Positions 29,171 through 37,966 of a stretch of 38,036 nt of DNA are shown here, in pieces. Made by a program: the position numbers and the translations under genes. Within the stretch, counting starts at the first letter, position 1. Each line of letters opens with the position of its first letter. The DNA is from Methylomonas lenta (GTDB lineage: Bacteria; Pseudomonadota; Gammaproteobacteria; Methylococcales; Methylomonadaceae): assembly GCF_001644015.1 (NCBI RefSeq), contig NZ_LUUI01000147.1, positions 1 through 38,036 on the forward strand, given 5' to 3'. A model generated the notes under the pieces. It searched no databases and was not told the origin of the DNA. It saw nothing but the letters and a program-made list of their open reading frames with translations.

Positions 29171-32023
29171 ATGAATCTTAGGTTTTATACAGTTTATTTA
29201 GCATTATTAACGTTTACGGAAGTCGCCGCTGCAGCTGAAAATGCCGCCTGGAATTGTGAGCAAGGTAAAAATGGTGAATGGACCTGTCTTAATGAAGGTC
29301 AAACCAGTCAGGCAACTGCCCAGCCCAAGCTTATCAGCCCAAAACCCGCCACAGCTGTCGTACAACAAATCAAGCCTGATGTTGTACCTCAGGTGCCGGA
29401 GGTACAACCAGCCCCGGTTATCACGCAAGCACCAACAGCGCCCATTATGACTCAAGAGCCTGTCGCTCAACATGTCGAAGTCGCACCGCCCTCCACGGAA
29501 AAGCTAACCGCACAAGTTGTACCGGAAGCTCAAAAACTACATGTTAGATTCAGTGAAAATGAAAAACCGCTGCTGGAATCTGCGCCCTCTCGCGCCGAGA
29601 CATCGACCAGAGTCGCCAAGAACCCCGGCTGGAACTGTCAATCTGGCGATGAAAACGCTAACTGGAATTGTAACTTAGTAGGCCCAGACCCCAAAGGTGA
29701 AGCCAAAGTTGCAGAAGAATCGCAATCAAATTCTTACTGGTTTACCCCAGCTTACAATAATCAACAAGAACGAACTTTTCAGGCCTTACGTAGCGAATTT
29801 GAGCAAGACCCATGGCAAAACTGCTCGTCCTGGTCAGCCAAAAAGACCAAACGCACGACAACCTCTAAAGAAGCGCGTGAAACTGCCAATACTGATGTTA
29901 CCGCAGACTTTTCCGAAGTGTTCGATGGCGAAATCCTTAACTTTGCAGGCAACGTAGATTTAACCCGGGCTGATCAACATCTGTTGGCCAACAAAGCAAG
30001 CTACGATACGGTGGCTGACACCATGGATGCACAAGGCGATGTAATTTACAGCGAAGACACACTGGCTTTTTCCGGCAATACAGCCTCGATGAGCTTAGGT
30101 AAGGATGAAGCCCGTCTGAGACAGAGCCAGTTCATCCTGGCTGAAGCGCCTTTCAGAGGCACGGCAGACGTTGTCTACCGTGACAACAAAAGCTTATCGC
30201 GTTACCAGGAAGCCACTTTTACCAGTTGCCCCCCAGGCAATCAGGATTGGGTGGCGCATGCCTCACGAATAAAAATCAATCGCGAAACCGGGTTAGGATC
30301 GGCCAAAAACGCCTGGTTGGAATTTAAAGGCGTACCCTTTATTTACACCCCTTACATCTCGTTTCCAACAGATAACCGTCGCACCAGCGGACTATTGGCA
30401 CCTTCCTGGGCTAACACGCAACGTAACGGTTTTGATATTTCTGCGCCTATATACTGGAACATAGCACCCAACTTCGATACAACCTTCACCCCGCGTTACT
30501 TGGAAAAACGTGGGGAAATGGTACGTAACAAATTTCGTTATTTAACTGAAATGTCGCAAGGCAGTCTGGCTGGGGAATATTTACCCTACGACCAACTGCA
30601 AGACAGAAGCCGCTATTCGGCGTCTTTTAAAGATAACACCCAGTTTACACCTCGCCTAAGTACAGCAACTGACTTGAACTATGTGTCTGACGACGAGTAC
30701 TTCAATGACTTGAATAATGCGCTGGGTTTTCAAACCAATCGTTTCTTACCCAGCTCGGCATATATCAATTACGGTCGCCCCGATGTAGCTTTTTCCACTA
30801 GTGTTCATCACTATCAATCGGTGGATAAATCAGTTACAGACAGCCAAATGCCTTATGACATTTTGCCGCGCGTCAACTTAAACCTGAATCATAGCTTCGA
30901 CAACATGCCAGTTGTACTAGGCATGGACAACCAATACAGCCATTTTTATCATTCCGACTTAGTTAACGGTCAGCGTTTCAATGTTGCGCCATCCGTAAGT
31001 TTACCGCTGGAATCGAGTGCTGGTTTTCTGATCCCCAAAATTACCGGTCAATATACTCAGTATCAATTGAGTAACTTGACCGTGCCCGGTCAAGACAGCA
31101 ACATCAGCCGCATGCTCCCGATTATTTCACTTGACGGCGGCATGGCATTCGAAAAAGACATTCATATTGGTGATTCGCCTTACACCCATACGTTGGAGCC
31201 ACGGGCTTTTTATGTATACATTCCGCGTAAAAATCAAACCAATATCCCTATATTTGATACGGCTGCCTACGATACAACTTACTATAGTTTGTTTCGTGAA
31301 AACAATTTCAGTGGCATGGACCGAATTCAGGATGCCAACCAGGTTACTCTGGCGGGCACCTCGCGCCTAATCGATTCAAAAACAGGGCTTGAACCGCTAA
31401 AGCTCAGCCTGGGCCAGACCATCTATTTTCAAAATCGAACGGTCGACCTGGACTACTTGAACGATACCTTTCCTACCCAAACCAGCACGACTTCGAATTT
31501 TATCGGTGAAGTCAGCGGCCAAATTACCCGCAGCCTTTCTTATCTGGCTGGCGCGCAATGGGATCCGGTAAAAAACAGCTTTACCCGTGCACAAGGCGGG
31601 CTGAAATTCAGGAATCAACCCGATCAGATCTTTGATATTGGCTATCGTTATCGCGGCAATTCGCCTAACAACCAATACGTTAATCAATCCACGATTTCAC
31701 AAAGCGACGCCTCCTTTCGCTGGCCGGTGGCCGCTGGCTGGTATGCTTTGGGCAGATGGCAATATTCGTTTAATTTCGCCAAAACCACCGAAAGTTTTAT
31801 CGGCTTTGAAAAAGAGAATTGTTGCTGGCGGTTTCGTGTGATCGGTCGCCGATATATCAATGGTGCCAACACCACCAACTTCCTTGCCCCTGATGCCAAG
31901 CCGGAAAACGCTATCTTTGTGCAACTGGAGTTAAAAGGTCTGACCAGTTTTGGTAACAGTGTTGATCAATTCCTGCAAACAAACCTACCCGGTTTTCATC
32001 CCGCCAAGTATTTTGAAGATTAA
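29171..32023 (+). CDS. lptD: LPS-assembly protein LptD with long N-terminal extension
   Basis: LptD is the outer-membrane beta-barrel that, with lipoprotein LptE, inserts LPS into the outer leaflet. The 950-aa protein exceeds the usual 780-830 aa. After a signal peptide (about residues 1-21) comes a Pro/Val/Gln-rich extension to about residue 240 with Trp-Cys pairs at Cys29/Cys39 and Cys156/Cys167 plus Cys218. The jelly-roll OstA domain (about 243-370) shows GEILNFAGNVDL and TSCPPGNQDWVAH, and the barrel carries FTPRYLEKRGEM. The adjacent Cys pair ENCCWRFRV near residue 880, which forms the essential disulfides with N-terminal cysteines, is present. It is followed by surA, whose chaperone product is needed for LptD folding. 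Confidence 0.95.
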   Translation: MNLRFYTVYLALLTFTEVAAAAENAAWNCEQGKNGEWTCLNEGQTSQATAQPKLISPKPATAVVQQIKPDVVPQVPEVQPAPVITQAPTAPIMTQEPVAQHVEVAPPSTEKLTAQVVPEAQKLHVRFSENEKPLLESAPSRAETSTRVAKNPGWNCQSGDENANWNCNLVGPDPKGEAKVAEESQSNSYWFTPAYNNQQERTFQALRSEFEQDPWQNCSSWSAKKTKRTTTSKEARETANTDVTADFSEVFDGEILNFAGNVDLTRADQHLLANKASYDTVADTMDAQGDVIYSEDTLAFSGNTASMSLGKDEARLRQSQFILAEAPFRGTADVVYRDNKSLSRYQEATFTSCPPGNQDWVAHASRIKINRETGLGSAKNAWLEFKGVPFIYTPYISFPTDNRRTSGLLAPSWANTQRNGFDISAPIYWNIAPNFDTTFTPRYLEKRGEMVRNKFRYLTEMSQGSLAGEYLPYDQLQDRSRYSASFKDNTQFTPRLSTATDLNYVSDDEYFNDLNNALGFQTNRFLPSSAYINYGRPDVAFSTSVHHYQSVDKSVTDSQMPYDILPRVNLNLNHSFDNMPVVLGMDNQYSHFYHSDLVNGQRFNVAPSVSLPLESSAGFLIPKITGQYTQYQLSNLTVPGQDSNISRMLPIISLDGGMAFEKDIHIGDSPYTHTLEPRAFYVYIPRKNQTNIPIFDTAAYDTTYYSLFRENNFSGMDRIQDANQVTLAGTSRLIDSKTGLEPLKLSLGQTIYFQNRTVDLDYLNDTFPTQTSTTSNFIGEVSGQITRSLSYLAGAQWDPVKNSFTRAQGGLKFRNQPDQIFDIGYRYRGNSPNNQYVNQSTISQSDASFRWPVAAGWYALGRWQYSFNFAKTTESFIGFEKENCCWRFRVIGRRYINGANTTNFLAPDAKPENAIFVQLELKGLTSFGNSVDQFLQTNLPGFHPAKYFED

Positions 32024-32030
32024 GCCTGCC

Positions 32031-33317
32031 ATGATTAAAAGACTGCTTCTTGTCGCCTGGTTGTCTGCACTTGCAGCTATCAGCCCAATACAGGCGCAAC
32101 CTCTGGACCGAATTGTCGCCACCGTCGAGGACGACGTGATTCTGGAACGCGAGCTAAATACCGAAGTTGACATCATCGTCAGCAAATTGCGTAGCAATAA
32201 CACGCCTATGCCGCCCGAGTATGTCTTGAAAAAACAGGTGCTGGAGCGCATGATCGTTGACAAACTACAACGCCTGCTGGCTGCCCGTTCAGGCATACAA
32301 GTCAGCGACGAATCATTAAGAAACTCAATAGCTGAAATTGCCGCTCGCAACAACTTGTCGACAGAAGCTTTTAAGCAAGAACTCGCCAGCCAAGGCATGG
32401 ATTACAAGGCTTTTGAAGAAAACGTGCGTAACGAGATTATCATCAACCAGCTTAGAGGTCGTGAAATCGGCGCCCGCATCAAAGTAACCGATGCCGAGAT
32501 CAATCATTACCTGGAAACCCAAAGCAAAGCCGGTTCTAATAACACTAAATACCACTTGGGACACATTTTGATTTCGGTACCTGCAGGCGCCTCTTCCAGC
32601 TCAATTCAAAAAGCCAAGGAACGCGCCGCGGGTATTGTGACGGATTTGCGTAACGGCAAAGATTTCGGCGAAGCTGCAATCAGCTATTCAGACGATGACA
32701 ACGCATTAAAAGGCGGCGATTTAGGTTGGCGCAATCTTAGCCAAATGCCCACATTGTTTACCGATGTCGTCACCACCATGAATCAAGGCGATATATCCGA
32801 TCCGATACGCAGCCCCAGTGGCTTTCATATCGTCAAAATACTTGAATCCGAAGGTTCGGCTCAGCACATGGTGACCAAAACCAAAGTGCGCCATATCCTG
32901 ATAAAAACCAACGAACTTATTAATGATGCCGAAGCACAAAACCGCTTAATCGCCTTAAAAGAGCGTATTCGTGATGGCGATGACTTCGCCACTTTAGCCC
33001 GCAGCCATTCTGATGATAAAGGCTCCGCCATCAATGGCGGTTCACTAGACTGGGTCACACCCGGCGCACTGGTGCCGCCGTTTGAAGATGCCATGAACAA
33101 ACTGGATATCAACCAAATCAGTAACCCGATACAAACCCAGTTCGGCTGGCACATCATCCAGGTTTTGGGCAGGGAAAATCAGGATAACAGTGACCAATTC
33201 AAGCGAGATAAAGTCAGAGACGAGATTCGCAAACGAAAAATCGAAGAAGAAACCGAATTATGGTTGCGGCGTTTACGTGATGAAGCTTATGTAGAAATTG
33301 ATTTAAACAGACTGTAA
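32031..33317 (+). CDS. surA: Periplasmic chaperone and peptidyl-prolyl isomerase SurA
   Basis: SurA escorts unfolded outer-membrane proteins, LptD among them, to the BAM complex. I start it at ATG 32031 (428 aa), which gives a clean signal peptide (MIKRLLLVAWLSALAAISPIQA); a GTG at 31950 would extend into lptD and destroy it. The mature protein begins LDRIVATVEDDVIL, has the SurA_N helical domain, two parvulin domains (YHLGHILISVPAG with GGDLGWRNLSQMP near residue 230, and VRHILIKTNELIN with GGSLDWVTPGALVP near 345) and a C-terminal helix. Spacing to lptD is 7 bases, the conserved lptD-surA order. Confidence 0.96.
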   Translation: MIKRLLLVAWLSALAAISPIQAQPLDRIVATVEDDVILERELNTEVDIIVSKLRSNNTPMPPEYVLKKQVLERMIVDKLQRLLAARSGIQVSDESLRNSIAEIAARNNLSTEAFKQELASQGMDYKAFEENVRNEIIINQLRGREIGARIKVTDAEINHYLETQSKAGSNNTKYHLGHILISVPAGASSSSIQKAKERAAGIVTDLRNGKDFGEAAISYSDDDNALKGGDLGWRNLSQMPTLFTDVVTTMNQGDISDPIRSPSGFHIVKILESEGSAQHMVTKTKVRHILIKTNELINDAEAQNRLIALKERIRDGDDFATLARSHSDDKGSAINGGSLDWVTPGALVPPFEDAMNKLDINQISNPIQTQFGWHIIQVLGRENQDNSDQFKRDKVRDEIRKRKIEEETELWLRRLRDEAYVEIDLNRL

Positions 33318-33332
33318 CCAGACATTTAAAAC

Positions 33333-33821
33333 ATGCCCGTACACCCTCGTAAACTGGAAAAACTCAATAAACGCCTGCAAAATGTACTTAAGCAGGCCAA
33401 TATTGAGTCACACCGCGCTGTGATTCAGCGTATCAGTGCCAATTTAAACATCGACCTAATTGATTGTGCGGCCGCCCTGCTTTACATCAGTCAACCGCAC
33501 TTAATACAAAACGCTATCCCTCAGGAGCCACAGAAACCTATCGCGGTTACACCTGTCAATAATCGCAATGTGCGTTATCGTTTGGATGTAGGTTGCCAAC
33601 ACAATATAGACCCTGAACAACTATTAGCCGTCATTATTGAAGAATCCGGCGTAGATAGAAATCGCATTACTCGACTTGAAATACGCGACAACTATACCCT
33701 GGTCGATTTACCAGACGGCATGCCGGCGGATATCTTTCAGTTGTTAAGCGAGGCCTATATCGGTGAGTACAAGCTAAATATCAAACGCGTCAAACCCAAT
33801 CGACGTAAATTAAAGAACTAA
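33333..33821 (+). CDS. Free-standing DeaD/DbpA-type C-terminal RNA-binding protein
   Basis: This 162-aa protein looks like the C-terminal third of a DEAD-box RNA helicase without the helicase core. Residues 10-55 (LNKRLQNVLKQANIESHRAV and DLIDCAAALLYISQ) resemble the dimerisation segment after the helicase core of CsdA/DeaD. Residues 80-152 (VRYRLDVGCQHNIDPEQLLA, TRLEIRDNYTLVDLPDGMP) match the DbpA RNA-binding domain that recognises structured rRNA. No ATP-binding motif exists, and no frame upstream (surA ends 15 bases before) restores one. The tail is basic (KRVKPNRRKLKN). A role as an RNA chaperone or ribosome factor is inference. Confidence 0.8.
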   Translation: MPVHPRKLEKLNKRLQNVLKQANIESHRAVIQRISANLNIDLIDCAAALLYISQPHLIQNAIPQEPQKPIAVTPVNNRNVRYRLDVGCQHNIDPEQLLAVIIEESGVDRNRITRLEIRDNYTLVDLPDGMPADIFQLLSEAYIGEYKLNIKRVKPNRRKLKN

Positions 33822-33880
33822 ATCGAACGCCCGCTTAGCCCATAAACCCGCTTAAGTATGACGATATTTTATGGCATCCA

Positions 33881-33907
33881 GCTTGTCGCAATCCCTTGCT
33901 AACAAGC
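33881..33907. terminator. Weak hairpin between convergent genes
   Basis: GCTTGT (33881-33886) and ACAAGC (33902-33907) form a 6-bp stem with a 15-base loop in the gap between the RNA-binding protein gene and the TonB receptor. It is too weak to be convincing and has no T-run. Confidence 0.2.
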
Positions 33908-33921
33908 CAGACCTTTGATGA

Positions 33922-36276
33922 TTACATCGTTAAACGAATACCAATCCAAGCCGCACGCGGCGCGCCCACACCTACAAAGCGAGCATTCTGATCGCCAGGC
34001 AAACCTAATCCATCCAATACATCCCCGGTATTATTCCAGGCACCGAAATTGGCATATTCACGATCGAATAGATTATTCACTCGGCCAAATAAGGCCACAT
34101 GTTGGTTAAAGCGATACTCGCTGCGCAAGTTAAATACTACAAACCCCGGCAGTTTCGCCGTCAGATTGGCTTCGTCACCCCGCAGGTATTGTGATGAGTT
34201 GTAATTCATATCAAAGCCTAAGGTCCATTCCGGCAAAATATCAACATCGGTATTAAATTTGAATTGGTGAGCAGGAATACCCGGAATTTTGTCACCGGGT
34301 TCCACCTGTGTCACACCATCGACAGCATAGGGGTTAGCGGCATTCGGAGTACCGAAAGCCGTTTGATAAGTTGCATCGATAAAGGTGTAATTGGCTGACC
34401 AGCGCCAGCGATTATCAAAGAACAAGCCTGTCAAACCGGCCTCTGCACCTTGCCGCTGGGTTTTCCCCACATTCTCAAAATACCCCATGCCATTAACAGC
34501 ACCATTACCTTGCCAAAGTATGTCATCGTTATTAATTACATGAAAAAAGCCGGTATTCCAATGCACACGACCATCAAAGGGCAATTGTTTCAAATCACCA
34601 CGAAAACCAGCTTCCCAAGTATTTGCAACCACTTGCGACAACGGTGGGTCGGCAACAAATGCATTCGGTAATTTGCACGGATTATTAGGGTCGGCACAGC
34701 TTAATTCCATAGGCGTCGGCACACGAGACGATTCACTGTAGTTACCGTAAAAAGTCAGCTCCGGCATAAAAGCATAGGTCAACCCCGCAGCCGGATTGAT
34801 ACGATTAAAGGTGTGATAACCACTCAAGGATTTAGCCGGATCTTCATCGGGAAATTGATCTTTTAATTCCAGATGAGTGATGTTGTATCGCCCGGATACC
34901 GTCACATCCAGTTTATCGGTTACTGACAAGGTATCCGTCAAAAATATGCCGTAATTATTGGTTTCGGTATTCAGCCTTACTTTCGATTCCAGCAAATAAA
35001 CTCCTCCTGCCGTAACCCCACGGTCTTCGGTCAAGCTACCCAGTTGGGTATCCGCTTGATAATTCGCATTATTGAAATCATAGCTGGCACCGGCAAGCAG
35101 CTGATTTTTCAAGCCAAATACTTTGTGATGGAAGGCATTTTGCAAAGCAAAGCCAAAGGATTGTTGCGTCGTTTGCGAGGTATTGATGGTGCCGCCCTCC
35201 AAAGCATCAGTTGCGGAAATATAATTTCCGGCCAAATCTCGTAGCCCTTCGTCATCCAGTTCGCCGTCTTGCTCTTCACATAAAAAGTCATCTTCACCGC
35301 CACCCTCATCCTGGCATTCACCTGCTTCACTACCATCACCGTTATAGGTACTGATTTTGTTACGCCGATAATAAGCCGTGCCTGACAGCTGATTCCGCTC
35401 GTTCAGCCAAGTATCGCCATCCAAGGACACCATAAAGTAATTGTTTTGGGTAACATCGGGGTGGGTAAACACTTTATCGCGGCCATAATCCAGTAACTCT
35501 TCCGGTACAGCACCATTACCCTTTAGATTATTATCAGCACCGGCAACACTCAAATCCAAGCTGGATTCATTACCACGCCAACTCAAGGTACCCAAACCGC
35601 GTTTAGCATTAGTACCGGAATTATCACGCCAACCGGCTTCCGAGAAATAATTGAAATCAGCAAAATAGCCCCAGGTACCATTGTTCCAGCCCGTACTAAG
35701 CTCTTCCGAATGCCTGTCCCATGAGCCTCCCTGCACTTCCAATACATGCTTGGGCGCAGAAAAGCCGGTTTTAGTCTTAACGTTAATCGAACCACCCAGC
35801 GCATTCAAACCAAAAGCTGGATTGGAGGCGGGTTGTAAATTCATGCTTTCGATGGCATTTGGCGGAATCAAATCCCAATTAATCATATCGCCAAACGGTT
35901 CGTTAGAACGAACACCGTTGAGGTAAACCGCCATCCCTTGCGGCACGCCCATCAAAGGCGAAGCACTAAAGCCGCGATATTGCACATCCGGTTGCAAGGG
36001 ATTGTTTTGCGCATCGTTGATATTGACGCTGCCCATATAACGATTCATATAATCAGCTAACGACAGTGCCTGAGACTCCTGTAACTCTTCTGCAGAAACA
36101 GTTTGCACGTTGGCAGGAATTTTATTAATGTCTACACCACCAACCTGCAAAGGTGATACAGCAACCACTTCTACACTATCCAAAGCCTCCGTTTCGCTGG
36201 CAACTTGCTCTGCAATGGCCTGTGCCAGAGGCAGCATCGTAAACCAGGGCAATAAAGCCAGGGTCATTTTGTTCAT
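33922..36276 (-). CDS. TonB-dependent outer-membrane receptor
   Basis: The 784-aa protein imports a scarce ligand across the outer membrane using TonB energy. It has a signal peptide (about residues 1-22), a TonB-box-like segment DSVEVVAV near residue 33, the plug domain (about 50-170, with VQYRGFSASP, NEPFGDMINWDLIPPNAIES and GLNALGGSINVKTKTG), and a 22-strand barrel with the late motif GRVNNLFDREYANFG. An acidic segment with two Cys lies near residues 313-349, and a second Cys pair lies in SCADPNNPCKL. The C-terminus is RLTM, without the usual terminal aromatic. The ligand cannot be read from sequence; no Fur box was seen upstream. An AAAGG site precedes the ATG. Confidence 0.9.
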   Translation of the reverse strand: MNKMTLALLPWFTMLPLAQAIAEQVASETEALDSVEVVAVSPLQVGGVDINKIPANVQTVSAEELQESQALSLADYMNRYMGSVNINDAQNNPLQPDVQYRGFSASPLMGVPQGMAVYLNGVRSNEPFGDMINWDLIPPNAIESMNLQPASNPAFGLNALGGSINVKTKTGFSAPKHVLEVQGGSWDRHSEELSTGWNNGTWGYFADFNYFSEAGWRDNSGTNAKRGLGTLSWRGNESSLDLSVAGADNNLKGNGAVPEELLDYGRDKVFTHPDVTQNNYFMVSLDGDTWLNERNQLSGTAYYRRNKISTYNGDGSEAGECQDEGGGEDDFLCEEQDGELDDEGLRDLAGNYISATDALEGGTINTSQTTQQSFGFALQNAFHHKVFGLKNQLLAGASYDFNNANYQADTQLGSLTEDRGVTAGGVYLLESKVRLNTETNNYGIFLTDTLSVTDKLDVTVSGRYNITHLELKDQFPDEDPAKSLSGYHTFNRINPAAGLTYAFMPELTFYGNYSESSRVPTPMELSCADPNNPCKLPNAFVADPPLSQVVANTWEAGFRGDLKQLPFDGRVHWNTGFFHVINNDDILWQGNGAVNGMGYFENVGKTQRQGAEAGLTGLFFDNRWRWSANYTFIDATYQTAFGTPNAANPYAVDGVTQVEPGDKIPGIPAHQFKFNTDVDILPEWTLGFDMNYNSSQYLRGDEANLTAKLPGFVVFNLRSEYRFNQHVALFGRVNNLFDREYANFGAWNNTGDVLDGLGLPGDQNARFVGVGAPRAAWIGIRLTM

Positions 36277-36478
36277 AACTTAACCTTTAACATCTTAACG
36301 ATAAAAACCCTGCATCATAACTATCCATCTCAACACTCACTAGACAACCACAGCAAAAAGGAAATTTTCCCCTTCACCACCCACCCATCCGGTGATGGAA
36401 TATTTAAACCCCGCCGCAACAGCCAGCGGAGTAAAATACCCCTAATCTCAAAAAAAGTCCCACTCCCTATCAAGCCTC

Positions 36479-37630
36479 ATGACTATTCAATACATTAACC
36501 GCCCCGAACAACTACCTCTTTTGTGCGAACAAATCCAACAAGAACCCTGGGTTTCTTTAGATACTGAATTCCTCCGCGAAAAAACCTACTACCCCAAATT
36601 TTGTTTACTACAAATTGCCTCGCCTAGCTGGGTAGCCTGTGTCGATCCTTTGGCTATTGCCGATTTAACACCGCTGTTTGACGCTCTATACAACCCCAAC
36701 ATCGTCAAAGTGTTGCATTCCTGCCGCCAGGATCTGGAAATTTTTTATCAAATTACCGGCAAAATTCCAGGACCGATTTTTGATACCCAAATCGCCGCCC
36801 CCCTATTGGGTTTTCAGGAAAATCCCGGCTACGCCATGCTGGTATCCAGTTTTTTAAACATCAACCTGAATAAAGCCCACACCCGCACCGACTGGACAAC
36901 CCGCCCACTGAGTGAAGACCAAATCCAATACGCGGCTGACGATGTTATTTATCTGTGTAAAATCTACACAATAATGTGCGAACAGCTGGATAAACTCGGC
37001 CGTTTAAGCTGGCTGGACAGCGATTTTGCCCTGCTTAACGATCCGGAACTCTATCAACTGTCACCGGAAAATGCCTGGCTGAAAGTCCGCGGTAAAAACA
37101 AACTGACCGGTAGGCAGTTATCCATTCTGCAGACTTTATGCGAATGGCGCGAGCAAACCGCTCAAGCTGAAAACAAACCCCGTAACTGGCTATTTCCGGA
37201 CGATATGCTACTGGAACTGGCCAAACTGCAGCCAACCACAACCAGTGACTTGGCTAAAATTAGAAATATCAACGAGCGCAATGTCAACCGCTACGGAAAA
37301 GTCTTATGCGAACTGATAGACGCCGCCCGCCAGCGGCCACCCAAACCGCTGAATGAAAAAGATAGAACCAACAAAAAGACCCCGCAGCACGAAGCTGTTA
37401 TCGACGTATTAAGCGCTGTGGTGCGCATACGCGCAGAAGAAAACTCGCTAAATCCAATCATCCTGGCGACGCGCAAGGAAATTGAACAACTATTATTTGG
37501 TGAAGAAAACTGTCCACTATTACATGGCTGGCGCTACAACATGGCCGGCCAGGAATTGCAGGGCTTGTTAAGTGGAAAACTCAGTTTAAGCCTATCCGCA
37601 GATACGCTAGCGATCAATCCATCTGTTTAA
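36479..37630 (+). CDS. rnd: Ribonuclease D
   Basis: RNase D is a 3'-5' exoribonuclease that trims tRNA and other small RNA precursors. The 383-aa protein has the DEDDy catalytic set: VSLDTEFLREKTYYPKFCLLQ (Asp-x-Glu), LHSCRQDLEIFYQITG (Asp), and YAADDVIYLCKIY (Tyr and Asp). An HRDC domain follows (about residues 207-285, LTGRQLSILQTLCEWRE and PDDMLLELAKLQPTT). Length matches E. coli RNase D (375 aa). It is divergent from the TonB receptor, with 202 bases between, and probably a single-gene transcript. Confidence 0.95.
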   Translation: MTIQYINRPEQLPLLCEQIQQEPWVSLDTEFLREKTYYPKFCLLQIASPSWVACVDPLAIADLTPLFDALYNPNIVKVLHSCRQDLEIFYQITGKIPGPIFDTQIAAPLLGFQENPGYAMLVSSFLNINLNKAHTRTDWTTRPLSEDQIQYAADDVIYLCKIYTIMCEQLDKLGRLSWLDSDFALLNDPELYQLSPENAWLKVRGKNKLTGRQLSILQTLCEWREQTAQAENKPRNWLFPDDMLLELAKLQPTTTSDLAKIRNINERNVNRYGKVLCELIDAARQRPPKPLNEKDRTNKKTPQHEAVIDVLSAVVRIRAEENSLNPIILATRKEIEQLLFGEENCPLLHGWRYNMAGQELQGLLSGKLSLSLSADTLAINPSV

Positions 37631-37879
37631 GATTTAGTCGCCAATCACTTCCCGAATTGGCATACCCAAGCAAAACATTGTCGCTCTGGCAGGGATTGTC
37701 GGACCGCAAAAGTCATGGATGACTGAAGGCCGTCAACATTCATTTGACTAGGGTACCGGCATGACGTGCTTGATTGCATTTAATGACCCGCAAGTTGTTT
37801 TGTTTAAAAATACCTGCCTAGGAATGCGCGCAAATTAACTCGATCATTTAACCCCCTCTCCCTGAGACTCTCGCAAAAA

Positions 37880-37904
37880 CCCCCTCTCCTCGCGGGAGAG
37901 GGGG
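37880..37904. repeat. REP-like hairpin 1 at window end
   Basis: CCCCCTCTCC (37880-37889) and GGAGAGGGGG (37895-37904) form a perfect 10-bp stem with loop TCGCG. C-rich palindromes of this type are dispersed in many gammaproteobacterial genomes. Confidence 0.7.
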
Positions 37905-37945
37905 ATAAATAATGTAAGCATCGAATTTATATACCCTCATCCTAA

Positions 37946-37966
37946 CCTTCTCCCGGTGGGAGAAGG
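37946..37966. repeat. REP-like hairpin 2 at window end
   Basis: CCTTCTCCC (37946-37954) and GGGAGAAGG (37958-37966) form a perfect 9-bp stem with loop GGT. The CCCTCATCCTAACCTTCTCC context is typical of a widespread family of intergenic palindromes. It is 41 bases from hairpin 1 and probably belongs to the same composite repeat. Confidence 0.7.

Noticed and set aside
31950-32030. Longer SurA start at GTG 31950
   Set aside because: It would overlap lptD by 74 bases and bury the signal peptide; ATG 32031 gives a clean one.
33922-36276. Naming the TonB receptor as the lanthanide receptor LanA/LutH
   Set aside because: The acidic loop is suggestive but sequence reading alone does not separate it from siderophore, copper or other receptors.
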